Source: a virus. From it: 49,240 nt of DNA. The number at the start of each line of letters is the position of its first letter. Within the stretch, counting starts at the first letter, position 1. The notes under the pieces are model-generated. The model did no database searches and was not told the origin of the DNA. It saw only the letters and a list, made by a program, of their open reading frames with translations. Position numbers and translations under genes: made by a program. The stretch is taken from positions 1 to 49,240 of the IMG/VR virus record IMGVR_UViG_3300013099_000027. One strand, 5' to 3'. Below are positions 14,100 to 21,133 of the stretch, in pieces.

Positions 14100-14640
14100 A
14101 GAAAAAAGATTTACAGTTGGAATTCCAGAAAGTCTAGGTTATAGAGCAAGGATTGTTAGTAAAGTTTCGAATCGTACATTAACTAAACAAATAGAACATT
14201 GGGCAAAGATGGGAGAGTTGGCAGAAGAAAATCCTTCTTTACCAGGGAGTTTTCTGAACAATCTACTAATTTCTATAGAGGAATTTTCGAATTATGGTTC
14301 TCAAGAATTAAATCCATTTTGTTCTTTTTGTAAGATAACATCTACCTTTAAAAGGTTATACATGGAGTTAGCTGAAGCAGAGAGAGCCAAGTTGTTAAAT
14401 CAAATCTATCAACCTTGGGACAAAGGTTCACTAATAAAAATGCAAGGTGTAATATACTATCAAGGAATATTTATAGATAATCAAGATTATTATTTAGCTT
14501 ATACAGCTTGTAAAGATTATAAATTATGCCTGCTAAGCCTTTATAAACGCCAAGGAGGTTTTAATAATACCGATAAATCAGATTATTACTCACCAAAGGT
14601 GATTACTTTGTTGTTAAATGATAAGGAGAAGAAGTTATGA
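14092..14640 (+). CDS. ParD-like antitoxin fused to ParE/RelE-like domain
   Basis: A 182-residue protein. Residues 1-50 repeat the ParD-like domain (KRFTVGIPESLGYRARIVSK, LTKQIEHWAKMGELAEENPS). Residues about 80-160 resemble its usual partner toxin: ITSTFKRLYMELAEAERAKL, IFIDNQDYYLAYTACKDYKL-CLLSLYKRQ, like the YxLAYxx..xLxLLALGPHENFYRD end of ParE-type toxins. Natural fusion of antitoxin and toxin in one chain is uncommon and would keep the toxin neutralised unless cleaved or out-competed. It overlaps the next gene by ATGA. The N-terminal family is well supported. The C-terminal identity is inference. Confidence 0.6.
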   Translation: MIKEKRFTVGIPESLGYRARIVSKVSNRTLTKQIEHWAKMGELAEENPSLPGSFLNNLLISIEEFSNYGSQELNPFCSFCKITSTFKRLYMELAEAERAKLLNQIYQPWDKGSLIKMQGVIYYQGIFIDNQDYYLAYTACKDYKLCLLSLYKRQGGFNNTDKSDYYSPKVITLLLNDKEKKL

Positions 14641-15188
14641 CTGAAAATACTAAATCAATGATACTATTAGCAACTCTACTGTTCGTAGGTGATTACTGCT
14701 TTTTTGAGTTAATTAATTGCACTAACATGATAGAATGTAGCTTCTTATTCTCATTATCACTTACAGCAGTTCATATCTTGAGCAAGCATGTAGGCAATAT
14801 GGATATGTTCAAAGCTGCTCTAGTGCATTCAATTATAGGTATGTATTATTGCAGTAGCTCTTCTGTAAGTATTCAGGGACATGATTTCCTAGCAATAGGA
14901 GTCGTCTCAATAATAGCTTTTTTAATTGCAACAGCTTGTGGCTTAAAGTGTTTAAATAGCTTTAAAGTTAGGAGTGATTACGTTGAGTGCATTGCATTTG
15001 TTACTCTGTGTGCAATCGTAGATGGAATTATTATGTCGGCTTATTATTTAACTAAGATGCCCTTCTTATCAGTATTGATGTTATTTTTTCAGGAGATAGG
15101 ATTTAAAGTGCTATTTGCTTATGGTATAAGTAAAGCTATAAAAGTTTCATCTTTGGCTCTTAGAGCTACTTTAGCGAGAGGCAAGTAA
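14637..15188 (+). CDS. Multi-pass membrane protein
   Basis: A 183-residue hydrophobic protein with about five to six membrane helices (around 5-25, 33-50, 58-75, 84-102, 115-135 and 145-170). It starts in an ATGA overlap with the antitoxin-toxin fusion, so it belongs to the same transcript. The last part (LFFQEIGFKVLFAYGISKAI) faintly recalls queuosine-precursor transporters of the VUT family, but key motifs are not convincing. It could also be a membrane partner of the toxin-like genes or a lysis protein. No firm assignment. Confidence 0.55.
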   Translation: MTENTKSMILLATLLFVGDYCFFELINCTNMIECSFLFSLSLTAVHILSKHVGNMDMFKAALVHSIIGMYYCSSSSVSIQGHDFLAIGVVSIIAFLIATACGLKCLNSFKVRSDYVECIAFVTLCAIVDGIIMSAYYLTKMPFLSVLMLFFQEIGFKVLFAYGISKAIKVSSLALRATLARGK

Positions 15189-15203
15189 AGAAAGTAATAA
15201 TAA

Positions 15204-15287
15204 TATTTTTACTTTCTTTACTTGCAGGATTTTTTATACCTATGTGGTGGTATACTATCTACAAACAAAGAAGAGAAATCTAAAAGA
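15204..15287 (+). pseudogene. Decayed partial copy of the following small membrane gene
   Basis: A frame without a start codon encodes LLSLLAGFFIPMWWYTIYKQ, parallel to LVSLFAGVIIPIWGVVLAYI in the intact gene at 15301-15471. The DNA also repeats (TTTCTTTACTTGCAGGA against TTTCTTTATTTGCAGGA). It looks like the 3' remnant left by a tandem duplication. Stops cut it off upstream. Confidence 0.45.
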
Positions 15288-15300
15288 ATGGAGATTAAAT

Positions 15301-15471
15301 ATGTCAGAAGATCTAATATTAATATTATTAATATTTGCAGTGCCTGTTTTTATTATATTAAGTATTCTATATCCAGAAATGAGCTTAATAACAACAATTT
15401 TAGTTTCTTTATTTGCAGGAGTTATTATTCCTATATGGGGTGTAGTACTTGCATATATTAAGCAATTATGA
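15301..15471 (+). CDS. Small two-helix membrane protein
   Basis: I choose the ATG at 15301 (MSEDLILILLIFAVPVFIIL, 56 residues) because a GGAGATT ribosome site precedes it and the region upstream is a decayed gene copy. Two membrane helices (about 4-24 and 28-50) are joined by a short YPEMS turn. Size and topology would fit a holin or a small regulatory membrane protein, but nothing specific supports either. Confidence 0.5.
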   Translation: MSEDLILILLIFAVPVFIILSILYPEMSLITTILVSLFAGVIIPIWGVVLAYIKQL

Positions 15472-15510
15472 GTATATGTAATAATAAAATTTTTAAATAA
15501 GAGATAAATT

Positions 15511-15924
15511 ATGTTAGAAAAAGTAAAAGCTATACACGAAAGAATGATGTATCTAATGCATGGTGAGACTAAGTTGATTAAATCAATAGGTCGACATGCT
15601 ATCGATTTAGATTTTGGCAAAGATTCGGATATTTTTGGTATGGTAAACTTAGTGATTGAAGAGTATCCTGATATACATACTAATCCTTATCTTGAAAAGA
15701 AAAAAGAAATGATCGCTTTAGTGATTGATTTGCATTCTATAGTGCAACAAACAAACTCCCATATAGAGCAAAGAAATGTTCTTGATAACTATATTAGAAG
15801 ATCCTTTTTTGGTAATGAAGGGGCTGTAGATAATATATTAAATTATAACTTAATCAATGATCTTGGTATAGATGACACCGAACTATCAGGATCAGGTTTT
15901 CTTGAAGGTGACTTTGCAGAGTAG
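15511..15924 (+). CDS. Hypothetical helical protein
   Basis: A 137-residue acidic protein, mostly helical (MLEKVKAIHERMMYLMHGET, KKKEMIALVIDLHSIVQQTN), ending in an acidic flexible tail (DTELSGSGFLEGDFAE). No family recognised. It lies just upstream of a small-terminase-like gene. Confidence 0.5.
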   Translation: MLEKVKAIHERMMYLMHGETKLIKSIGRHAIDLDFGKDSDIFGMVNLVIEEYPDIHTNPYLEKKKEMIALVIDLHSIVQQTNSHIEQRNVLDNYIRRSFFGNEGAVDNILNYNLINDLGIDDTELSGSGFLEGDFAE

Positions 15925-15971
15925 TTAAATCTTCAAAGCAAATATCAATAGCTTACTAACTAAAAAGCCAT

Positions 15972-16658
15972 ATGTCGAAGAATAAACAAAAGAAAGAAGT
16001 GAAGAAAGAGCTTAAAGGAAGGTCTTTAAAAGTTAAGGAAAAGTTCATATCTACTAAGCTTGCTAGTAAGAAGGATGGGCCTGTTGGAGCAACAAGAAAA
16101 ACAGAATTTATACTTGCTCGTGCTGAAGGCAAAAGCTTCCAAACTATAGAAAATCAATATGGTTTATGTAGAGCAACGGCTAAGAGATGGGATGTAGAAT
16201 TTGCTAGGGAAGTAAATACACTCAGAGAAGAGCGACTAAAAGAGATCTATTCTACTCATGGTCTGCTTAAAGATGCTAGGCTTAAAAGAGTATGTAAGGT
16301 TCTAGAGAAAATAGAGAGTGTAATAGACATCACTGACCTAGAATCAGCGTCACCTGAGAAGCTATTAGATTATCAATTAAAATACCTTGAATTTGTTAAA
16401 TCAGAATATGTCGATCTTGAGCTTATAAAAGAATTACGTGAAAGTAATAGCCTTATTAATACAGCAGATGCTTTAATAGAGAGTTGCGCAAGGGGAGGTA
16501 TCTCTCCTGCCCAAACTCGAGAAATTATAAATCTTGCTTTGATAAAAGAGAAGGCCTTATCGGGCAGAGACTGTAAAGTAGTAGGTGAAAGTTTAAGTCA
16601 AGCAGAAGCTATGGAAGCTGGTGATAGGCTGCTAGCTGCTGCTGCTTTAATTAAATAG
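15972..16658 (+). CDS. HTH protein, candidate small terminase subunit
   Basis: A 228-residue protein with a lysine-rich start and a homeodomain-like helix-turn-helix at about residues 38-75 (RKTEFILARAEGKSFQTIEN, GLCRATAKRWDVEF), followed by long helices. This order (DNA-binding HTH, then helical oligomerisation part) is typical of small terminase subunits of the phBC6A51-HTH type, which recognise packaging sites. No other candidate for this role is seen. It is however 5 kb from, and on the opposite strand to, the large subunit. It could instead be a regulator. Confidence 0.45.
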   Translation: MSKNKQKKEVKKELKGRSLKVKEKFISTKLASKKDGPVGATRKTEFILARAEGKSFQTIENQYGLCRATAKRWDVEFAREVNTLREERLKEIYSTHGLLKDARLKRVCKVLEKIESVIDITDLESASPEKLLDYQLKYLEFVKSEYVDLELIKELRESNSLINTADALIESCARGGISPAQTREIINLALIKEKALSGRDCKVVGESLSQAEAMEAGDRLLAAAALIK

Positions 16659-16670
16659 CTAAACTAAAGG

Positions 16671-16699
16671 TTGGCAATTAATGGTAGTTACTTTATACT
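16671..16699 (+). promoter_or_regulatory. Promoter of candidate small RNA 1
   Basis: TTGGCA (16671-16676), exactly 17 bases, TATACT (16694-16699). The predicted start near 16706 falls on the first base of a hairpin. No protein start follows before a strong terminator at 16744-16779, so the transcript would be about 75 bases. Confidence 0.6.
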
Positions 16700-16705
16700 T
16701 TAGGT

Positions 16706-16779
16706 GGTAGCGATTTTCTAAGTGTCGCTGCCTTTAAGGTTGGAAGGAGCAAGTTTTGCATAATGACTTGCTCCTTTTT
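16706..16779 (+). ncRNA. Candidate small RNA 1 (5' hairpin plus GCATAATG-loop terminator)
   Basis: From the predicted +1 the RNA begins with an 8-bp hairpin (GGTAGCGA 16706-16713 with TCGCTGCC 16725-16732). A CUUUAAGG-type linker follows, then an 11-bp terminator stem (16744-16754 with 16766-16776) whose 11-base loop contains UGCAUAAUG. The same design occurs at 20874-20949. No reading frame of note lies inside. A phage-encoded regulatory RNA is the simplest reading, but only promoter and structure support it. Confidence 0.5.
16744..16779 (+). terminator. Rho-independent terminator
   Basis: An 11-bp stem (AAGGAGCAAGT with ACTTGCTCCTT) with loop TTTGCATAATG, followed by a T-run. It ends the candidate small RNA and may also stop read-through from the gene ending at 16658. 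Confidence 0.82.
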
Positions 16780-16813
16780 CAACAGAGTTGGATACTAATA
16801 AATGAAAAAATAA

Positions 16814-17113
16814 ATGGATAAAATGACAAAAAATATAGTTGATAATTTCGCTAACTGGTCACTATCAAATCCTCCAGATCCAGATCTAGATGATGTATCG
16901 AGATCCTATATCGAAAATACGATGAAGGATAGATGCTGTCGTTGCTTGGCAAGGAAAGGTAGTTGTAAGCATTGCATGTCAGTAGACATATTAGGAGCTA
17001 AAATAGTAGGACATACTAGACCTTGTGATGAAGATTTCGAATTCTTACCTAGACCTAGTGATGAAGAGTGCAAAATTTTAATAAGAGATTTGAAAAAGAG
17101 ATTATGCATATAG
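16814..17113 (+). CDS. Small cysteine-rich, probably zinc-binding protein
   Basis: A 99-residue protein with a cluster of cysteines in the middle (DRCCRCLARKGSCKHCMS, about residues 40-56). The spacing could bind a zinc ion. The flanks are acidic and helical. Such small zinc proteins in phages often bind host RNA polymerase or nucleic acids, but no family is evident. Its stop lies inside the start of the next ankyrin gene. Confidence 0.55.
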   Translation: MDKMTKNIVDNFANWSLSNPPDPDLDDVSRSYIENTMKDRCCRCLARKGSCKHCMSVDILGAKIVGHTRPCDEDFEFLPRPSDEECKILIRDLKKRLCI

Positions 17114-17811
17114 AGCTTAACGAAACTGGATTCGAATATCCGCAATTGTATGATGCCGTTTGGGATCAAAATATAGAATTAGCCAGAGAGTTATTAGAAA
17201 AAGGAGCTGATGTTAATTTAAAAGAGCTGCCATTAACAGAAGGTTCGGAGAATTTATCTCCTGCGGGAGTAGCTTGTTATTTAGGAGATCTTAAAATGCT
17301 AAAACTCTTGTTGAAATATGGGGCTGATCTTTCTTTTAAATACAAGGTATTCGTAATAGCAGTTCCCCACCTTTTTGTCGCTTTACATATAGAAGATTTT
17401 TATAGACGTTATGTTATGATACGCTTTTTATTAGATAATAAATGTAATATAGAGAGTAAAACCGAAGAGGGAGATACTCCATTATCGATCTTGTGTAATA
17501 AACTTACTGATGGAGATGATGGTAGACTTGAAGAGCTTGATTTATTGTTACAATATGGAGCTAATATTAACACTTTAAATGAAGACGGAGAGACCCCTTT
17601 AGATATAGTTAATAACTTTTTAGAAGGGGCTTATTTCAAGTCGTTGAAGGCTAATAGTTCTTGTCGTGATTATTATAAATGTATAAACAGGAATGCAGAA
17701 AATTTAGTAAAATTCTTATTAGAAAATGGAGCTTTGCTTGGCACTAATAAATGGCCTGGTTGGGTAAAAAAATGTTACGTGGCTTACAAAAGATTTAAAT
17801 TAAATTACTAG
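17104..17811 (+). CDS. Ankyrin-repeat protein
   Basis: The start at 17104 (MHIELNETGFEYPQLYDAVW, 235 residues) gives a ten-base overlap with the upstream gene and follows AAAGAG. The longer frame from 17068 would overlap more. About four to five ankyrin repeats are visible: LYDAVWDQNIELARELLEKG, AGVACYLGDLKMLKLLLKYG, a longer repeat with VMIRFLLDNKCNIESKTEEG, then DTPLSILCNKLT and LDLLLQYGANINTLNEDGET. There is a basic C-terminal tail. Eight bases over the start codon (17101-17108) are complementary to the terminator loop of candidate small RNA 1. Confidence 0.85.
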   Translation: MHIELNETGFEYPQLYDAVWDQNIELARELLEKGADVNLKELPLTEGSENLSPAGVACYLGDLKMLKLLLKYGADLSFKYKVFVIAVPHLFVALHIEDFYRRYVMIRFLLDNKCNIESKTEEGDTPLSILCNKLTDGDDGRLEELDLLLQYGANINTLNEDGETPLDIVNNFLEGAYFKSLKANSSCRDYYKCINRNAENLVKFLLENGALLGTNKWPGWVKKCYVAYKRFKLNY

Positions 17812-17836
17812 AGAAGCTTCAAGAAAAGGAATAAAA

Positions 17837-18487
17837 ATGCAAAGAGACGAGAATGAAATGATTAATCATGAATTTAATAGAGCTTTACTCGACAGGCAGT
17901 ATGCTAGAAGGCTAAGGATGAAAAACTCAATAGTTACTGAGGATGCAGAAAGAGAGGTCAAAAGACTCTCTGCTAATATAACTAGAGATGATATTAGCAA
18001 CGCTCTCGATAACGCCTCAATGTCAGGAGATCTAGTACTGATTAACGCTCTAAGGGAATATGCTCTAGATATGAATAAGAAAAATACATTTAAAAACAAG
18101 AGGAGTAAAATGACAATAAAAGAAAATGAAGCTAAGGCAAGACGGGAATATCTTAAGAATACAGATATTAAGGAGCAAATGGAGCAAATGGAGCAAGAGT
18201 GGACTAAGGAGGATATTAGTTATCTTATAGAGATTGGTAAAATTAAACCAGAGTGCGAACAAATAGCTCACAATCATGTTCGTTATAAGATAGAGGATCG
18301 TGTGGAGCAAAGTGCTAAGTTTGTAAAAGCTGTGGGAGATTATATACAAGCAGTATCTCTTTACCACGAACAAAAGGCGGAATTCGAGAAGGCGAAGAAA
18401 ACATTTTTTGATAATCGGGATTATAAAGAAATGCTTATTGAAATTGAAAAGTCTACATTAGGTAAATTAATGCGGGATTTGGTGTGA
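17837..18487 (+). CDS. Charged helical protein, possibly two products from one frame
   Basis: A 216-residue, highly charged helical protein with no recognised domain. The first 90 residues contain a degenerate ankyrin-like piece (DDISNALDNASMSGDLVLIN). The rest is coiled-coil-like (EQMEQMEQEWTKEDISYL). A strong ribosome site (AGAGGAGT) lies just before the in-frame ATG at 18110, so a shorter product of about 125 residues (MTIKENEAKARREYLK) may also be made. Two once-separate genes may have fused here. Function unknown. Confidence 0.55.
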   Translation: MQRDENEMINHEFNRALLDRQYARRLRMKNSIVTEDAEREVKRLSANITRDDISNALDNASMSGDLVLINALREYALDMNKKNTFKNKRSKMTIKENEAKARREYLKNTDIKEQMEQMEQEWTKEDISYLIEIGKIKPECEQIAHNHVRYKIEDRVEQSAKFVKAVGDYIQAVSLYHEQKAEFEKAKKTFFDNRDYKEMLIEIEKSTLGKLMRDLV

Positions 18488-18502
18488 GTGTAAAAAAGCC
18501 TT

Positions 18503-19234
18503 TTGAGTAGAGATCTTAACAATACCAGGCAGTACGCAGTAGTGATGGCTTCAATGAACGATAACTTTAGAAAAAGAGCGAGTAATATATATCATGGTAT
18601 TTTGAAGGAAGAATATTGGGATAGAGAGAGTGCTAAAAGAGTAGAAAAACTAAAATTGCTGGCTAAAAGAGACGTTATTATAACAGAATCTAACAAAGGA
18701 CAACCTGGTATAATCAAATCTTTGTTAGATTCTGGGGCTGATCCTAATCATATTCCAGGTCTTGATCCAGGGTATGATAATTATTGGACTTGGGAAAATC
18801 CTTTAAATGCAGCTTTAGATGCGAAATCAGAAGATAATAATAGACTAGCTACTATAAAATTGTTATTAGATAGTGGAGCTTGTGTTAATTATATGCGTCT
18901 TAATGATAGTTACACTCCTTTGCAAGTGGCTTTAAATAAGAGGTTTGTAAGAATCGCTCAACTCTTATTGGAATATAATGCTGATCCTGACAAAAGTAAT
19001 AATGGATTTACTAGTTTAAATCGGATAGTTAGAGGATTGTGTTATGCTTGGTGTAATGAGTATGTAGCAATGGAACAGTCTAAATTCGAACAGTTTAAAA
19101 TTGAAGCAGTGAAACTGTTAGTTAGCTACGGAGCAGATATTACTATAAAAAACCCAGCAGGATATTCAGCTTTGGACTATGCAGAAGAAAAGGAAACTTT
19201 TCCCGCTATGGCAGAGTTGATTTTAAGTTTATAA
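18503..19234 (+). CDS. Ankyrin-repeat protein
   Basis: The frame begins at a TTG (18503). ATGs at 18545 and 18554 are alternatives and none has a strong ribosome site. About five repeats follow a helical N-terminus: NKGQPGIIKSLLDSGADPNH, NPLNAALDAKSEDNNRLATI, TPLQVALNKRFVRIAQLLLE, YNADPDKSNNGFTSLNRIVR, and KLLVSYGADITIKNPAGYSA. The second last has a long inserted helix. It is the last ankyrin gene and sits just before tRNA-Pro. Confidence 0.82.
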   Translation: MSRDLNNTRQYAVVMASMNDNFRKRASNIYHGILKEEYWDRESAKRVEKLKLLAKRDVIITESNKGQPGIIKSLLDSGADPNHIPGLDPGYDNYWTWENPLNAALDAKSEDNNRLATIKLLLDSGACVNYMRLNDSYTPLQVALNKRFVRIAQLLLEYNADPDKSNNGFTSLNRIVRGLCYAWCNEYVAMEQSKFEQFKIEAVKLLVSYGADITIKNPAGYSALDYAEEKETFPAMAELILSL

Positions 19235-19241
19235 AAACAAA

Positions 19242-19318
19242 CGGGGCATAGCGCAGCCTGGTAGCGCATCTGCTTTGGGAGCAGAGGGTCGGGAGTTCGA
19301 ATCTCTCTGCCCCGACCA
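19242..19318 (+). tRNA. tRNA-Pro (anticodon TGG), CCA encoded
   Basis: All arms fold: acceptor CGGGGCA with TGCCCCG, D-arm GCGC/GCGC, anticodon arm TCTGC-TTTGGGA-GCAGA giving TGG, T-arm with GTTCGAAT, A73 and encoded CCA at 19316-19318. It is a normal bacterial tRNA on the coding strand of its neighbours. Confidence 0.93.
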
Positions 19319-19351
19319 TTAATTAAAGAAGGCAAAGATAGAGAATAAATA

Positions 19352-19876
19352 ATGAATATTGAAGGTAAAAAAGCTATGAATAAGCGTCAAGCTATGAGTA
19401 AGCATCTAGAAATAGGATTAGAGAGGGTATTCGGAAAACATAACCAGGTAGAAAAATGGGATGGGAATGAAGATCTAAAGCAAGAGAAATATGTATATAC
19501 ATATCCATATGAATATACAAAGGAAGGGCGCTCGGAAAGTATAAACTCGGGACTAGAAAAAGGATGCTTTCCTCGTCTTAGTGATATCTGGTTATGGAGT
19601 ATGACCAGAGGTGCGCCAGAACCAGAACAACAAGACCTTTTAGATAAAATGCGAAGAGGGAAAAATGAGGACGAGCAGGTAGATATATATAATTATAATT
19701 TGGATCTTTTTATCGCTGAGAAGCACATAGAGGGATCAGATAAAATCTCATGTCAAATCTATAAAACATTGCAAGACAATAGAGCTAAGGGAATTAAACG
19801 AGATTATATAGATATTTATTATGATTTTTTGAAAGATTGGGAAGAGAGAGAAGAGTTTTCAAAGAAAAACAGCTAA
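19352..19876 (+). CDS. Hypothetical protein
   Basis: A 174-residue, charged, mostly helical protein with a tyrosine-rich stretch (KYVYTYPYEYTKEG, about 47-60) and a tryptophan-containing helix (RLSDIWLWSMTRGAPEP). No family recognised. It lies between tRNA-Pro and the LRR gene. The start could also be M9 or M15. Confidence 0.5.
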   Translation: MNIEGKKAMNKRQAMSKHLEIGLERVFGKHNQVEKWDGNEDLKQEKYVYTYPYEYTKEGRSESINSGLEKGCFPRLSDIWLWSMTRGAPEPEQQDLLDKMRRGKNEDEQVDIYNYNLDLFIAEKHIEGSDKISCQIYKTLQDNRAKGIKRDYIDIYYDFLKDWEEREEFSKKNS

Positions 19877-19899
19877 TTTAAAATAAAAAAGGTAATAAA

Positions 19900-20727
19900 A
19901 TGACTATAAATGCAAAAAATATAAGAGATCTGTACATGTTGACTAAAGATCTTTCTGCTTTATCAGTAAGAAGTAAGAGCATCAAAGTAGACCTAATAGA
20001 TCTACAAAAGCAGACGGATAGTGTAGAAGATTTTATGAAGGAATCTAATAAATATTGTGTATTAGATATTGATAGGAATGTTCAAGAGGAAGTTTTAATT
20101 GAATTATTCGATTCGTTAAAGGCTAATAAAGTTCTCCGTATTTTAACATTATTTCACCCAGAAAGCTTTACCTCTAAAGGAGCTAAAGCTTTAGCAGGCC
20201 TTCTTAAGGTTAATACATCACTTACTTCCTTATGCATTTGGGAAAGTAATATAGAAGATGAGGGATTAGAGTATATAGCCGAGGCTTTGAAGATGAATAC
20301 CTCTCTTGTAAAATTAGATTTAGGATGGAATAATATAACAAGTAGAGGAGCTATTGCCATAGCAAAAGCTCTGAAAGTTAATGAGTCTCTTGTAGATCTA
20401 ACTATGCAATGTGAGGATATAGGTAATGAAGGATTTATTACTTTAGCTGAGGCTTTGAAAGTTAATAAATCACTAAGGCTTTTAAGTATAGAAGGTAACT
20501 ATTTATTGAAAAAAATAGGTGCATTAGCTTTAGTTGATGCTATGAAGATAAATAGTAGCTTTGAGTTAGTCGTTGAATTTGAAAGGTGTTTAGATGAAGA
20601 GGTCAGAGAAGTCTTTGAAAATTATCTTTGTGACGTAGTAAAACGAAATATAATAGATGTAACTCAGTGCTTAAACGAGAAACAAAGAGATATTTTTAAT
20701 ATTAAAATAAAATTTGAAGCCAAATAA
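19900..20727 (+). CDS. Leucine-rich-repeat protein (ribonuclease-inhibitor type)
   Basis: A 275-residue protein with about four to five 28-residue repeats of the RI/NLR type (residues 75-215): TSLTSLCIWESNIEDEGLEY, TSLVKLDLGWNNITSRGAIA, ESLVDLTMQCEDIGNEGFIT, KSLRLLSIEGNYLLKKIGAL, each followed by an IAEALKxN helix. This repeat type is typical of eukaryotes and of effectors of intracellular bacteria. The flanks are helical. It probably binds proteins and, like the ankyrin genes, may act in the eukaryotic host or on bacterial partners. A GGTAA ribosome site precedes the ATG. Confidence 0.85.
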   Translation: MTINAKNIRDLYMLTKDLSALSVRSKSIKVDLIDLQKQTDSVEDFMKESNKYCVLDIDRNVQEEVLIELFDSLKANKVLRILTLFHPESFTSKGAKALAGLLKVNTSLTSLCIWESNIEDEGLEYIAEALKMNTSLVKLDLGWNNITSRGAIAIAKALKVNESLVDLTMQCEDIGNEGFITLAEALKVNKSLRLLSIEGNYLLKKIGALALVDAMKINSSFELVVEFERCLDEEVREVFENYLCDVVKRNIIDVTQCLNEKQRDIFNIKIKFEAK

Positions 20728-20735
20728 AGGGAATA

Positions 20736-20839
20736 GAAATTAGTAAATCTCTTATTTATTTGAGTGTAGATGATTGTAATTTAAGATGCGAGGCTAAAGA
20801 TAAATTAGTAATAGAGATGAAAAAACAAAGACTTAACCG
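20736..20839 (+). pseudogene. Possible LRR-like remnant
   Basis: A frame lacking a start encodes ISKSLIYLSVDDCNLRCEAK and ends TGA at 20837-20839. SLxxLxxxxCNL resembles one LRR unit of the preceding gene, so it may be the frameshifted remnant of further repeats. It is short and could be chance. Confidence 0.25.
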
Positions 20840-20868
20840 TTGACTACTCAGAAGAAATCATGTATTTT
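20840..20868 (+). promoter_or_regulatory. Promoter of candidate small RNA 2
   Basis: TTGACT (20840-20845), exactly 17 bases, TATTTT (20863-20868). The predicted start near 20874 again falls on the first base of a hairpin, as for candidate small RNA 1. No protein gene follows on this strand before the terminator. Confidence 0.55.
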
Positions 20869-20873
20869 CTTCA

Positions 20874-20949
20874 CGTAGAGTTTATTCATATTTCTCTATG
20901 TTTGTTTCTTTAAAAGGAAGAGTGTGGCATAATGCGCTCTTCCTTTTTT
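20874..20949 (+). ncRNA. Candidate small RNA 2 (same design as candidate 1)
   Basis: A 7-bp hairpin (CGTAGAG 20874-20880 with CTCTATG 20894-20900), a U-rich linker with CUUUAAAAGG, and a terminator stem (20914-20924 with 20935-20945) with loop UGGCAUAAUG. Length is about 76 bases against 74 for candidate 1. The 400-base gap 20728-21133 contains this element, the LRR-like remnant, a decayed gene end on the other strand and a bidirectional terminator. Confidence 0.5.
20914..20949 (+). terminator. Rho-independent terminator
   Basis: An 11-bp stem (AAGGAAGAGTG with CGCTCTTCCTT, one G-U pair) and loop TGGCATAATG, followed by six Ts. Confidence 0.82.
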
Positions 20950-20957
20950 GTTTTGAC

Positions 20958-21020
20958 TTAGATGCTAAAATCACCCTCGGTATCTGAGAGTCCAGATGCT
21001 CCTCTCTTGACTAGTTCGAT
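20958..21020 (-). pseudogene. Decayed copy of the C-terminus of the membrane protein at 21134
   Basis: On the minus strand a frame ending TAA at 20958-20960 encodes ASGLSDTEGDFSI, similar to the end of the intact gene upstream (ELSGMVDTEGEV). A stop lies a few codons before, and the copy is separated from the intact gene by the terminator at 21076-21119. It is a partial tandem duplication. Confidence 0.45.
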
Positions 21021-21075
21021 CTAGTACTGTATGGTGGAAGATGTAATATTTTTCATTATATTATAAATAAATTAT

Positions 21076-21119
21076 AAAAACAGAGAGGCAGAGGGTATGT
21101 CCTCTGCCTCTCTGTTTTT
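21076..21119. terminator. Bidirectional terminator
   Basis: A perfect 19-bp inverted repeat (21076-21094 with 21101-21119) around a 6-base loop, with A-run on one side and T-run on the other. It ends the leftward terminase transcript and blocks rightward read-through. Confidence 0.9.
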
Positions 21120-21133
21120 ATATACAGTCTTAC

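Noticed and set aside
14637-15188. Queuosine-precursor transporter (VUT family)
   Set aside because: Only the last helices look faintly similar. Length is shorter than the family and conserved residues could not be identified.
15222-15461. 79-codon frame overlapping the small membrane gene in another phase
   Set aside because: It starts with TTG inside a decayed gene copy. The frame at 15301 has a good ribosome site and two membrane helices.
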